DNA of 64,000 nucleotides from Amycolatopsis sp. GM8. GTDB lineage: Bacteria; Actinomycetota; Actinomycetes; Mycobacteriales; Pseudonocardiaceae. A program made the position numbers and the translations under genes. Each line of letters starts with the position of its first letter. Position 1 is the stretch's first letter. The DNA lies in contig NZ_JAJKFK010000006.1 of assembly GCF_021653975.1 (NCBI RefSeq), forward strand, positions 1 to 64,000, read 5' to 3'. Under the pieces are notes generated by a model. That model saw only the letters and a program-made list of their open reading frames with translations. It made no database searches and had not been told where the DNA came from. Of this stretch, positions 42,222 to 51,218 are shown piece by piece.

Positions 42222-42980
42222 GTGGCATCGACCGTGACGTCCGAGCCGCCGCCCTTCGTACGGCTGGCGGGTGATCCGCTGCGCTGGCGCTTGTTACGCG
42301 AGTTGGTGGGCGGCGATCGGCGTGTCCGTGAGTTGGTCGAGGCGGTCGGACAGCCGCAGAGTCTGGTCTCCTACCACCTGGGGCGGCTGCGTGCCGCCGG
42401 ATTGGTCACGGGACGGCGCAGCAGTTTCGACGGGCGCGACACCTATTACCACCTCGATCTCGACCGCTGCGCGCAAGCCCTGACGGACACGGGTACCGCG
42501 CTGCATCCCGGCTTGCGGCTCGAACCCGCCGCGCCGCCGTCTCCGGTGGCGCGCTGGCGGGTGTTGTTTCTGTGCACGGGAAACAGTGGCCGGTCGCCGA
42601 TGGCCGAGGCTTTGCTGCGGCACCGGACCGGCGACCGCGTCGAGGTGGCGAGTGCGGGCAGCCAGCCGAAACCGTTACACCCCAACGCGGTGCGGGTGAT
42701 GTCCGAATACGGCATCACCCTGAGCCATGATCCGACCAATGTGGACACTCTGCGGCGACGGCGGTTCCATGTGGTGGTCAGTCTCTGCGACCGGGTGCGC
42801 GAAGTCTGCCCGGAATTCCCCAGCCACCCCAGGCTGATCCACTGGAGCATGCCCGATCCCGCCGCGCAGGACGGCGGTGCCGTCTCGGCCTACCGCCACA
42901 CGGCGGCGGAACTGGACGGCCGGATTCGTTACCTGACAGCGAGTCTCACCGAGGCGCCCGCATTCGAGAAGACGGGGTGA
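42222..42980 (+). CDS. ArsR repressor fused to arsenate reductase (LMW-PTP type)
   Basis: A 252-residue two-domain protein. Residues 8-100 form an ArsR winged helix (QPQSLVSYHLGRLRAAGLVT). Residues 112-250 form a low-molecular-weight phosphatase fold with P-loop CTGNSGRS (Cys118, Arg124), the general acid Asp212 (MPDPA) and an additional pair Cys189/Cys196 spaced as in thioredoxin-coupled ArsC enzymes. It likely reduces arsenate and senses arsenite in one chain. I chose the GTG at 42222 because the upstream ATG lies within the operator. No arsB/acr3 gene is adjacent. Confidence 0.85.
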   Translation: MASTVTSEPPPFVRLAGDPLRWRLLRELVGGDRRVRELVEAVGQPQSLVSYHLGRLRAAGLVTGRRSSFDGRDTYYHLDLDRCAQALTDTGTALHPGLRLEPAAPPSPVARWRVLFLCTGNSGRSPMAEALLRHRTGDRVEVASAGSQPKPLHPNAVRVMSEYGITLSHDPTNVDTLRRRRFHVVVSLCDRVREVCPEFPSHPRLIHWSMPDPAAQDGGAVSAYRHTAAELDGRIRYLTASLTEAPAFEKTG

Positions 42981-42986
42981 TGTGAA

Positions 42987-43379
42987 TTGACAGCCGACCT
43001 GGCGGAGTTGGTCAGTGTGCGGTACCTGGTCGACGATGTCGGCGCCGCGATCGACTTCTACACCCGGCAGCTGGGGTTCGCCGTGCGGATGAGCGCCGCA
43101 CCGGCGTTCGCCGACGTGACCCGCGGTCACCTGAGGCTGCTGCTGTCCGGCCCGGCGAGTTCCGCCGGGCGGGCAATGCCCGATGGCACCAAGCCAGGGC
43201 CCGGCGGCTGGAACCGTATCCACCTGATCGTCGGCGACATCGCCGCCGAAGTGACCCGGCTGCGCGCGGCCGGGGTGCCCTTTCGTAGCGACATCGTGAC
43301 CGGTCCGGGTGGTCAGCAGATCGTGCTCGACGATCCCTCCGGTAACCCGGTGGAACTGTTCCAGCCCGCGGGCCGATGA
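42987..43379 (+). CDS. VOC-family (glyoxalase-like) protein
   Basis: A 130-residue vicinal-oxygen-chelate protein (VRYLVDDVGAAIDFYTRQLG, IHLIVGDIAAEV, then IVLDDPSGNPVELFQP). VOC proteins include glyoxalases, thiol transferases (fosfomycin type) and organoarsenical lyases; the neighbourhood of an arsenate reductase makes a resistance role possible. The only in-frame start is TTG at 42987. The stop overlaps chrA by ATGA. Confidence 0.8.
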   Translation: MTADLAELVSVRYLVDDVGAAIDFYTRQLGFAVRMSAAPAFADVTRGHLRLLLSGPASSAGRAMPDGTKPGPGGWNRIHLIVGDIAAEVTRLRAAGVPFRSDIVTGPGGQQIVLDDPSGNPVELFQPAGR

Positions 43380-44557
43380 CGCCGGAGTCCATTTCGGACA
43401 CGGCGCGGCCGGGTCTCGGGACGGTGGTGCTGGAGTGGGGCCGGATCGGGTGTATCGGCTTCGGCGGGCCGCCCACGCACATCGCGTTGTTGCGCCAGTT
43501 GTGCGTGCGGCGGCGGAAATGGTTGGCGGAGCGGGAGTTCGAGGACGCCATCGCCGCCTGCAACCTGCTGCCCGGTCCGGCGTCCACGCAGTTGGCGATC
43601 TTCTGCGCGTGGCAGGTGCGCGGCCGCATTGGGGCGCTGGTGGGCGGGGTCGCGTTCATCGTGCCCGGCCTGATCGTGATCCTGGCGCTGTCCGCGCTGT
43701 TCCTGACCGGCACCCCGCCGGCCTGGGTGCGGGGCGCGGGTGCCGGGGCGGGGGCCGCCGTCGCCGCGGTCGCGGTGCACGCCGGCGCCGGCCTGGTCCC
43801 GGCGAGCTGGCGGCAGAGCGCGCGTCGGGTGCGCTGGATCGCGTATCTGGTCGCGGGGATCGCCGCCGCGGCGCTGCTCGGGCCGTGGCTGGTGCTGGTG
43901 CTGCTCGCGTGCGGCGCGATCGAACTGGTCGTGCGCCGCGCCGGGCGGCCGGGCGCGGCGTTCGGTGTGGCGCCGGTGATGGTCCCGGGCAAGACGCTCG
44001 CCGTCGGAGCGCTGGGGGCCGGGGTGCTGGCGTCGGTGGCGTGGGTGGCGATCAAGGTCGGTGCGCTGTCCTACGGCGGCGGGTTCGTGATCATCCCGCT
44101 GATGCGCGCCGACGCGGTGGACCACTACCACTGGATGACCGGCGGGCAGTTCCTCAATGCCGTCGCGCTGGGCCAGATCACCCCCGGCCCAGTGGTCCAG
44201 ACCGTTGCCGTGGTCGGGTATGCCGCCGCCGGGCTGGCCGGCGGGGTGCTGGCGTCGGTGATCGCGTTCAGCCCGTCGTTCGCGTTCGTCCTGCTGGGCG
44301 CCCGGCATTTCGACCGGCTGCGCGGTAACCCGAACGTCCGGGCGTTCCTCGACGGTGCCGGGCCGGCCGCGATCGGCGCGATCTTCGGATCGGCCGTCCC
44401 GCTGGCGTTGACGCTGACCCAGCCCTGGCAGTTCGCAGTCCTCGGCGGCGCGCTCGTGGTGCTACTGGCCCTGCGCCGGGGCGTGGTGCTCACACTACTG
44501 GCCGCCGCCGCGGCCGGGACCGGGCTCGCACTGGCCGGGGTGGCGATCCCGCAGTAA
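43376..44557 (+). CDS. chrA: Chromate transporter ChrA
   Basis: A 393-residue membrane protein composed of two homologous halves, as in long-chain CHR transporters. The first half has WGRIGCIGFGGPPTHIALLR and AACNLLPGPASTQLAIF, the second ALSYGGGFVIIPLMRADAVD and ALGQITPGPVVQTVAVVGY. The paired FGG/P and GP motifs are the family signature. It exports chromate, probably in exchange or symport with another ion. Co-translated with the VOC gene. Confidence 0.92.
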   Translation: MTPESISDTARPGLGTVVLEWGRIGCIGFGGPPTHIALLRQLCVRRRKWLAEREFEDAIAACNLLPGPASTQLAIFCAWQVRGRIGALVGGVAFIVPGLIVILALSALFLTGTPPAWVRGAGAGAGAAVAAVAVHAGAGLVPASWRQSARRVRWIAYLVAGIAAAALLGPWLVLVLLACGAIELVVRRAGRPGAAFGVAPVMVPGKTLAVGALGAGVLASVAWVAIKVGALSYGGGFVIIPLMRADAVDHYHWMTGGQFLNAVALGQITPGPVVQTVAVVGYAAAGLAGGVLASVIAFSPSFAFVLLGARHFDRLRGNPNVRAFLDGAGPAAIGAIFGSAVPLALTLTQPWQFAVLGGALVVLLALRRGVVLTLLAAAAAGTGLALAGVAIPQ

Positions 44558-44619
44558 TCGTGGCCGGCAACTGAGGAGATCCGTGCCGAGCACGAACCGG
44601 TCCGGGTGCTGACGTCCGT

Positions 44620-44948
44620 CCATTCCGGACAAGGGCCGCCGTTGCCGGAGAGGACGAGGTCGAGCAGTCGCTAAAGATGTCTACCTGCGACTGCGGGTGT
44701 TTGCCGAGCAGGTCTTCGACGACGTCGTGCTGCCGACCGGGCTTGACCCGGCGGGAGACGCCGGCGTGGCACCAGATGACGGTGGTGTGTGGGTGTCGGG
44801 CCAGCATCCGGTCGAGCCGGCGTGACGCACTGCGACGGGACAACACTGGTCGGCGGCGAAGGCGAGCTGGACGTGATCCACGGCGACCTGGCCGGCGGGA
44901 TCGAAATCGCACAACTTCGCCGCGAACCGAAGTCCACCACGTGCACAT
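44620..44948 (-). pseudogene. Amidohydrolase fragment
   Basis: RLDRMLARHPHTTVIWCHAG, then VSRRVKPGR and VDIFSD, reads like the central part of a metal-dependent amidohydrolase (strand with HAG, next strand VDxS). The 5' and 3' parts are missing or in other frames. No functional start exists. It fills most of the 400-bp gap between chrA and the Ppx gene. Confidence 0.45.
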
Positions 44949-44960
44949 GGGCGTTGCGGT

Positions 44961-45962
44961 TCAGGATGCGGCGGGGGCGAGTACGCGCCGCGCCGGTGTG
45001 TTTCTGGACAGTGGTTGCAGGGGGAGTTCGGGTGTGGCCGACATCGCTTCGAGGTGGTGCAACAGGATTCCCTCACGCAGGGCCCATGGGCAGATCTCGA
45101 CGGACTTCAGGTCGAGCGCGGACATCGTCACCTCGGCGACCAGCGCGCCGGCCACGACCTGTCTGGCGCGGGGGCCGGAAACGCCCTTGAGCTTGGCGCG
45201 TTTCTTGGTGCCGGTGGCGGCGAGCCGGGGAATCTGGCCGCGCAGGTCGGCCAGGGACAGTTCCCGTCGCGCGAACGGGCCTTTTCGCTGGGGCGGCGCG
45301 CCGGTGATCCTGGCCAGCTGCTTGAACGTCTTCGAGGTGGCCACCACTCGTCGTGGCGTGCCTTCCCAGCGTAGCCGGTCGAGCACCTCGGACAGGGTGT
45401 CGCGGACGTGCCGGCGCAAGACTTTCATCTCGCGGCGGCCGGGCGGATCGGTGGTCAGCAGTTCCCGGGTCAGCCGGCCCGCGCCCAGCGGCAGCGAGAC
45501 GGCGAGTTCCGGTTCCACGTCGCGGCCGAGTACGAGTTCCATGGAGCCGCCGCCGATGTCGATGAGCAGCAGGTGGCCCGAAGACCAGCCGTACCAACGA
45601 TGTGCGGCGAAGTAGGTCAGGCGCGCTTCCTGTTCCCCGGACAGGTGCTGTGGCCGGATCCCTGACTCGGCTTCGATCAGGTCGATGACCTCGGCACGGT
45701 TGGCGGCGTCCCGGATCGCCGCCGTGACGAACGGGTACAACTGTTCCACTCCGAGCCGGGTGGCCGCTTCGACCGAGCGCCGGACCGCCGCCGCGGCGCG
45801 TTGTGCACCACGCTCGCTGAGGGTCCCGTCGGGCTCCAGTTCCTCACCGAGCCGGGTGGGCTCCTTCACCGCGTGCGCCGGCAGGGGAGGAGCCCCGGCG
45901 GCGACGTCGATGACCTGAAGCTGGGCAGAGTTGGACCCGATGTCCAGTGCGGCTATACGCAT
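44961..45962 (-). CDS. Ppx/GppA-family phosphatase
   Basis: A 333-residue exopolyphosphatase/pppGpp phosphatase-like protein of the ASKHA fold. The N-terminal ALDIGSNSAQLQVID binds the phosphate chain; LLIDIGGGSMELVLG is the second phosphate loop. The actinomycete form lacks the C-terminal HD domain. It likely degrades polyphosphate or (p)ppGpp. The ATG at 45962 gives MRIAALDIGSN, the usual start. Confidence 0.92.
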   Translation of the reverse strand: MRIAALDIGSNSAQLQVIDVAAGAPPLPAHAVKEPTRLGEELEPDGTLSERGAQRAAAAVRRSVEAATRLGVEQLYPFVTAAIRDAANRAEVIDLIEAESGIRPQHLSGEQEARLTYFAAHRWYGWSSGHLLLIDIGGGSMELVLGRDVEPELAVSLPLGAGRLTRELLTTDPPGRREMKVLRRHVRDTLSEVLDRLRWEGTPRRVVATSKTFKQLARITGAPPQRKGPFARRELSLADLRGQIPRLAATGTKKRAKLKGVSGPRARQVVAGALVAEVTMSALDLKSVEICPWALREGILLHHLEAMSATPELPLQPLSRNTPARRVLAPAAS

Positions 45963-46164
45963 GGAGAGTCGAGTACCCCTGTTGCCGACCTCTGACACGT
46001 GGCGGCGCATCGCGGAAAGGCTGGCGGTGGCAGGTGCGGATGGGGTGACTCCCGGAAGTGGGAGATGTCATACGGCATCCAGGTAACCGATGGAGTCGGG
46101 GAGCTCCGGCTCGGTCCCCACCGTGCCCGACCTCGCTTCGCCGGTCGGCAAGTGGCGGAGCGGG

Positions 46165-46387
46165 CGTCGTGGTGTTCCTGCTGTGGGACGTGCTGGCCCA
46201 CGCCTGGGAGCCGATCGATTCGGCGTTGAGCCACGACCAGGGCGGCGAGGCGCTTGGCAACGGGGTTGTCCTTGCGATCACTGTCGGGGTGGGACTGCTC
46301 GGACTGGTCCACTTCGACCGGGCGGCCGCAGGACGCGAACGGCGAGCGTCCGGGCCCGACGCCACCGTCACCCTCGCCGGCGCCTGA
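46165..46387 (+). pseudogene. ZIP-family metal permease fragment
   Basis: About 70 codons read VVFLLWDVLAHAWEPIDSAL, then GNGVVLAITVGVGLLGLVHF, matching the N-terminal helices of actinomycete ZIP-type zinc transporters. The remainder of the gene is missing and the upstream frame is unrelated. Confidence 0.5.
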
Positions 46388-46536
46388 GCCGGCGTCCTCG
46401 GGTTCGATCGGACGACTGGTCCAGAGTGGACGATGCTGCGGTCGAGGCGACGTGCCAACAGATCCGGCGGTCGAGTCGGCGCATGGTGAGGCCCGCGCCG
46501 TATCGGAATGCGCACCGATCCGGTTATCCTGCTGCC

Positions 46537-46890
46537 GTGAAGTTGAGTGATGACGAAGAGCGGAAACTGGCCGGGCTGGAGCGTGCGCTGAGCGCAGCCG
46601 ACCCGGTGCTCGACCGTCGCCTCAGCGGGATGCGACAGGCGGGGCCGGCCTCACTGCACGTGGTGCTGGCGCTGACCGCGGCGGTGGCGGTGGGTGTTTC
46701 ACTGGTCGCCTTCGGCGACCTGCGCGGGATGACCGCATGCCTGATCGCTGGGCTGGTGCTCACCGCCGTCCTGCCCGTGGTGGCCATCGTGTGGTGGGCG
46801 CGGCGGTACTACTGCCGCTACTGCGCGGGAAAATGGCCGGCTCTGGGAAGCGATTGCCCGCGTTGTGAACGTCCGATTCGTACCGGTTGA
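46537..46890 (+). CDS. DUF3040 membrane protein with zinc ribbon
   Basis: A 117-residue protein. The N-terminal DUF3040 motif LSDDEERKLAGLERALSAAD is followed by two membrane helices (VVLALTAAVAVGVSLVAF, ACLIAGLVLTAVLPVVAIVW). The C-terminal CRYCAGKWPALGSDCPRC forms a CxxC-CxxC zinc ribbon, an addition not typical of the basic family. Start is GTG at 46537. Function unknown. Confidence 0.75.
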   Translation: MKLSDDEERKLAGLERALSAADPVLDRRLSGMRQAGPASLHVVLALTAAVAVGVSLVAFGDLRGMTACLIAGLVLTAVLPVVAIVWWARRYYCRYCAGKWPALGSDCPRCERPIRTG

Positions 46891-47007
46891 CCGACCGGCC
46901 AATTGCTTGGCATGTGAACATCTGCTCCCGGTACTAGCCTGAAATCTGCCCACACCTGATGAGTGTGTCCGGTAAAACGCCGGTCAGCCTGGTGAAAGGA
47001 GTGGCTG

Positions 47008-47649
47008 ATGGTACATACAGAAACAGGAGCCTCCGTTGTAACTCCTGACACGCGGCAGACAGAACCCGCCCCGAACATCGCTGATCCGGCGCCGCTCGGC
47101 CTGGCCGGATTCGCGATGACGACCTTCGTACTCAGCGTTTTCAACGCCAAGCTCGTCACCAATGTGACTCTGGAAGCCGTCGTGCTCCCGCTCGCACTGT
47201 TCTACGGCGGAATCGCCCAATTGCTGGCAGGTATGTGGGAATTCCGCAAGGGCAACACCTTCGGGGCCCTCGCCTTCAGTTCGTTCGGCGCGTTCTGGCT
47301 GTCATATGCGGCATATGTGAAGTTTGTTGTGCCCGCGCTCGGCGGCGGCGCGGCTACCGCGACCGGTTTGTACCTGCTGGCCTGGACGATTTTCACCGCG
47401 TACATGACGATCGCGGCCGCCCGGGTGAATGGCGCCGTGCTGGGCGTATTCGTGTTCCTGACGCTCACCTTCCTGTTCCTGACGATCGGGGCTTACTCCG
47501 GCCAGGCGATGATGGACAAGGTGGGTGGCTGGCTCGGCCTGGTCACCGCGGTGGCCGCGTGGTATGCCTCTTTTGCCGGCGTCACGAATTTCACGTGGAA
47601 ACGGACTGTTCTTCCGGTCTTCCCGCTTTCGTCAGCACCGCATCACTGA
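47008..47649 (+). CDS. satP: Acetate/succinate uptake transporter (AceTr, SatP family)
   Basis: A 213-residue protein with six transmembrane helices. The family signature is present at the start as NIADPAPLGLAGFAMTTFVL (NPAPLGLxGF type) and continues with FYGGIAQLLAGMWEFRKGNT and FGAFWLSYA. The family carries monocarboxylates such as acetate with protons. The ATG has GAAAGGAG upstream. Acetyl-CoA synthetase follows after 77 bp, which supports acetate as substrate. Confidence 0.93.
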   Translation: MVHTETGASVVTPDTRQTEPAPNIADPAPLGLAGFAMTTFVLSVFNAKLVTNVTLEAVVLPLALFYGGIAQLLAGMWEFRKGNTFGALAFSSFGAFWLSYAAYVKFVVPALGGGAATATGLYLLAWTIFTAYMTIAAARVNGAVLGVFVFLTLTFLFLTIGAYSGQAMMDKVGGWLGLVTAVAAWYASFAGVTNFTWKRTVLPVFPLSSAPHH

Positions 47650-47668
47650 CATATCACTGAACCTGACC

Positions 47669-47696
47669 GGGCAGGCCGCATAACCGCGGTCTGCCC
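47669..47696 (+). terminator. Hairpin between satP and acs
   Basis: Arms GGGCAGGCCGC and GCGGTCTGCCC pair at 10 of 11 positions with a 6-nt loop, followed by GTGTTGCTTTT. It could be a partial terminator that sets the satP/acs expression ratio. Confidence 0.6.
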
Positions 47697-47726
47697 GTGT
47701 TGCTTTTGCCGGAAAGAGGGATTGTT

Positions 47727-49841
47727 ATGACCGTCGAGCGAGAGATTCCGTTGTCCGAGGCGGAGATTGCGGTGCATTGGCGTGAAGAAGGCTATTTCTC
47801 GCCGCCGCCGAAGTTCATCGGGCAGGCCAACGCATCCGATCCGTCCATTGTGGATCGATATGCGGAGGACAGGTTCCCGGACTGTTTCACCGAGTACGCC
47901 GAGCTGCTCAGCTGGGACTCCTACTGGCACACGGTCCTGGACACGAGCGACCCGCCGTTCTGGAAGTGGTTCACCGGCGGCAGGCTCAACGCCTCCTACA
48001 ACTGCGTGGACCGGCACCTGGCCAAGGACCGCAACAAGGCCGCGTTGATCTGGGTTGCCGAGCCGGAGAACGAGCCGGACGCGGTCATCACCTATCAGGA
48101 GCTGTACCGGCGAGTCAACGAGTTCGCCGCGCTGCTACGGGACTACTGTGGCGTGCGTACCGGCGACCGGGTCACTTTCCACCTGCCGATGGTGCCCGAA
48201 CTGCCGGTCGCCATGCTCGCGTGTGCCCGGCTCGGTGCGATCCATTCGGAGGTGTTCGGCGGGTTCTCCGGTACCGCCTGCGGTGGCCGGATGGCCGACT
48301 CGGGCAGCCGGATTCTGGTGACCATGGATGGCTACTACCGCAACGGCCAGCTGGCCGACCACAAGGCCAAAGCCGACGAAGCCGTTGCCGAGGCGGCGAA
48401 ACAGGGCCAGCAGGTCGACAAGGTCCTCGTCTTCCGCCGGCACCGGGACCGCTACAGCTCGCCCACACCGATGGTCGAGGGCCGCGACGTGTTCGTCGAT
48501 GACATATTGCCCGAATTCCGCGGCCGGGTGGTCGAACCCGTCTCGATGCCGGCCGAGGCTCCGTTGTTTCTGATGTACACCAGCGGGACCACGGGGAAAC
48601 CGAAGGGCTGCCAGCATTCCACGGGTGGCTACCTGGCCTATGTGGCCGGAACTTCGAAGTACTATCAGGACATTCACCCGCAGGACACCTATTGGTGCTG
48701 TGCCGACATCGGCTGGATCACCGGGCATTCCTACATCGTCTACGGCCCGCTGGCGCTGGGCACGACGACCGTCCTGTTCGAAGGCGCACCAACCCATCCC
48801 GACGCCGGTCGTTGCTGGCGGATCGCCGAACGGCTCGGCGTGACCATCTTCCACACGGCGCCGACCACGATCCGTATGCTGCGCAAGCTCGGCCCGGAGG
48901 AGCCTGCCCGCTACAACTACCACTTCAAGCACATGACCACCGTCGGCGAGCCGATCGAGCCCGAGGTGTGGCGGTGGTACCACCGCGTCGTCGGCAAGGG
49001 CGAGGCCGTGGTCGTGGATACCTGGTGGCAGACCGAGAACGGCGGTTTCCTCGGCGCCACACTGCCCGCGCTGCAGCCCATGAAACCCGGCAGTTGCGGC
49101 CCGGGCGTGCTCGGCGTCTATCCGGTGATCTACGACGAGGACGGCAATACGGTCGAACCGGGCAGTGGCCGGGCGGGCAATATGTGCATCCGCAACCCGT
49201 GGCCGGGAATCTTCCAGACCATCTGGGGCCAGCCCGAGCGATTCGTGGACACCTACTTCCGCAAGTACTGCCGTGATCCGGAAAGCAAGGACTGGCGCGA
49301 CTGGCCGTACTTCGCCGGGGACGGCGCGGTGCAGGCCGAGGACGGCTACTTCCGGATCCTCGGCCGGGTCGATGACGTGATCAATGTGGCCGGGCACCGG
49401 CTGGGCACCAAGGAACTCGAGTCCGCGAGCCTCACCGTCGAGGAGATCGCCGAGGCCGCGGCCGTGCCGGTGATCGACGAAACCAGGGGCCGGGCCGTGG
49501 AGATGTACGTCTCGCTCAAACCGGGTCAGCAGCCGGGCAAGGCGGTCGCGGACAAGGTTTCCGCGGCGATCGACCGGGAAATCGGCAAGATCGCGCGGCC
49601 GAAGCACGTGTGGATCGTGTCCGACATGCCGAAGACCCGGTCCGGGAAGATCATGCGCCGCGTGATCGCCGGCATTTCCAACTTCGCCGATGTCGGTGAT
49701 GTCTCGACGCTGGCGAACCCGGAGATCGTCGACGACATCCGGCACCACGTGCAGAGCCAGAAAGTCGATCTCGGCGAGGTCCCCCGCGAGCTGTCCGCGC
49801 AGGAGGCTGACGAGATCAAGGCCTTCGGCCAGGAAGGTTGA
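47727..49841 (+). CDS. acsA: Acetyl-CoA synthetase (AMP-forming)
   Basis: A 704-residue ligase that makes acetyl-CoA from acetate, ATP and CoA. AMP-binding motif LMYTSGTTGKPKGCQHSTGG, VDTWWQTENGG, the hinge region GRVDDVINVAGHRLGTKE and the C-terminal catalytic Lys641 in KTRSGKIMRR (the usual acetylation site) are all present. It is somewhat longer than the 650-residue norm because of the N-terminal region and a C-terminal tail. The ATG at 47727 has GGAAAGAGGG upstream. It pairs with the transporter to scavenge acetate, possibly including acetate released by NagA or by ring degradation. Confidence 0.92.
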   Translation: MTVEREIPLSEAEIAVHWREEGYFSPPPKFIGQANASDPSIVDRYAEDRFPDCFTEYAELLSWDSYWHTVLDTSDPPFWKWFTGGRLNASYNCVDRHLAKDRNKAALIWVAEPENEPDAVITYQELYRRVNEFAALLRDYCGVRTGDRVTFHLPMVPELPVAMLACARLGAIHSEVFGGFSGTACGGRMADSGSRILVTMDGYYRNGQLADHKAKADEAVAEAAKQGQQVDKVLVFRRHRDRYSSPTPMVEGRDVFVDDILPEFRGRVVEPVSMPAEAPLFLMYTSGTTGKPKGCQHSTGGYLAYVAGTSKYYQDIHPQDTYWCCADIGWITGHSYIVYGPLALGTTTVLFEGAPTHPDAGRCWRIAERLGVTIFHTAPTTIRMLRKLGPEEPARYNYHFKHMTTVGEPIEPEVWRWYHRVVGKGEAVVVDTWWQTENGGFLGATLPALQPMKPGSCGPGVLGVYPVIYDEDGNTVEPGSGRAGNMCIRNPWPGIFQTIWGQPERFVDTYFRKYCRDPESKDWRDWPYFAGDGAVQAEDGYFRILGRVDDVINVAGHRLGTKELESASLTVEEIAEAAAVPVIDETRGRAVEMYVSLKPGQQPGKAVADKVSAAIDREIGKIARPKHVWIVSDMPKTRSGKIMRRVIAGISNFADVGDVSTLANPEIVDDIRHHVQSQKVDLGEVPRELSAQEADEIKAFGQEG

Positions 49842-50302
49842 CGTCACCCACCCAGGTCATGCCCAGTTCACGCTGGCCCTGCCAGAGGCTCATCGGCGAC
49901 CACGGTGCCGGGAGTGCGTTCCGTGATCGGGCTTCGCGCCGTTTTGCTGGAGCAACTCTGGGGCACACCTGCGCGTGCACCAAGGGTCACCGGCAGCGAA
50001 AGGGGGTCAGGGGTTTGAGTCCCTTAACATCCCGCTCGGCCCCTTTTTGGATCATCGGAACGCTCGCCGCGGTGCCGGCCAGTTCGGTGAGCTGAATGAA
50101 GCCGCCGGCCGATTGCTGCGGCATCCGCTCGGTCAGATGCGGTACACCTGACGCGTTGGAGCTCGCCCGGTCCGGCCAGACCGGGTTGTCCCAAATCGAG
50201 TTCGGTACGCCGAGCCTGTGCCAAGCGGAACCGGCTCTCTCCGGTTGCTCACATGCCGTCTGGAGGCTTTCGGTCGGATATCGGCGCATCGCGGTAAGGC
50301 GG
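49842..50302. other. Gene-free stretch with tRNA T-arm-like repeat, copy 2
   Basis: No supported gene between acs and the Rpf gene. At 49992-50037 lies a repeat reading GGCAGCGAAAGGGGGTCAGG then GGTTTGAGTCCC, similar over about 45 bp to the copy at 13399 in the same orientation. It is a T-arm-like tRNA remnant without the rest of a tRNA. Confidence 0.5.
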
Positions 50303-50351
50303 GCGGGGTAGGCGGGTCGGTGATCCCGTCCACGGAGCCTGCCTACCCCGC
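50303..50351 (-). terminator. Hairpin downstream of the Rpf gene
   Basis: Arms GCGGGGTAGGCGGG and CCTGCCTACCCCGC pair at 13 of 14 positions around a 21-nt loop, about 130 bp after the stop of the minus-strand Rpf-LysM gene. Confidence 0.45.
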
Positions 50352-50482
50352 GATGCTGCCGCCGCGGGTCCGGGGACGGCGCCCGAGCGCGCCGCCGGCG
50401 GGGAACCGGTCGGCGGCCCGCCGGCCGCGTCAGCGTCGCACGGGGGAACGCGACGCGGACGGGCCGGCGGCCCGTGGACGGA

Positions 50483-51187
50483 TCACTTGGTGGCGATCGT
50501 CTGTCCGATCAGGATCAAATTGGCGTTGGGGATGTACCGCGAGTTCAGCTGCTGCAGGTGCTGCCAGCCACCGGACACACTCAACTTCTGCGCGATGCCC
50601 GACAGGGTGTCGCCCGCGACGACGGTGTAGTCGCCGTTGGGGTTCGATCCGGTCGCAGCGGCCGGGGCCGTTTTCCTCGGCTGCGCCTTCGCTTCGTGTT
50701 TCTTGGGCTGCGCCTTCACGCCGGGCTTGCTCGGCCGGGACTTGACGGCCGGGGCCTCCGGCGCGGCGGCACCGCCGCCCTGCCCGCCGAAGAACGAGAA
50801 CTGGCCGGGGCCCGAGCCGGTGCCGCATTCCCACGGCGCCGAACCCTGCTTCGCATAGATCCGGTCCGCGACGATCTGCTGCTGAGCCGCGGTGGCCCTG
50901 TCCGCGGTGGGCGCGAACTGCCCGCCGCCGTTGGCCAGCCAGGTGCCGGTCACGATCTGGAACAGACCGGCGGGCCGGCCGGCGCGCTGCCCGGCCGCGG
51001 TGTTGTTGACCGCGGCCGGGTTGCCGCCGCTTTCGCACCTGACCAGTCCGGACTGTCCGGGGAATGCGTTGGCCGTGCCGGCTCCGGCAAGGCCGATGCC
51101 GCCGAGTGTCGCGCCCGCGATGGCCGCGGTCGCACCGGTCCGCTTGAGGACCGTTTTCGTTTTACTGGGCTTGCTGTGACGTCCCAC
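50483..51187 (-). CDS. Resuscitation-promoting-factor-like transglycosylase with LysM
   Basis: A 234-residue secreted cell-wall protein. The N-terminus MGRHSKPSKTKTVLKRTG, the hydrophobic segment ending GAGTANA, and the Rpf domain (VRCESGGNPAAV, PAGLFQIVTGTWLANGGG, then APWECG; catalytic Glu in CESGG) are typical. A Pro/Lys linker leads to a C-terminal LysM (GDYTVVAGDTLSGIAQKLSV). It cleaves peptidoglycan during growth or spore/dormant-cell awakening. I chose the GTG at 51187 because MGRHSK is the family start and AAGGAG lies 10 nt upstream; a GTG at 51208 is possible. Confidence 0.9.
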   Translation of the reverse strand: MGRHSKPSKTKTVLKRTGATAAIAGATLGGIGLAGAGTANAFPGQSGLVRCESGGNPAAVNNTAAGQRAGRPAGLFQIVTGTWLANGGGQFAPTADRATAAQQQIVADRIYAKQGSAPWECGTGSGPGQFSFFGGQGGGAAAPEAPAVKSRPSKPGVKAQPKKHEAKAQPRKTAPAAATGSNPNGDYTVVAGDTLSGIAQKLSVSGGWQHLQQLNSRYIPNANLILIGQTIATK

Positions 51188-51218
51188 GGGGGTGGGGCTC
51201 CTTCTCACTCACACCGCG

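Noticed and set aside
48135..49847. 570-codon minus-strand frame opposite acetyl-CoA synthetase
   Set aside because: Antisense shadow; AMP-ligase motifs and a ribosome site support only the plus strand.
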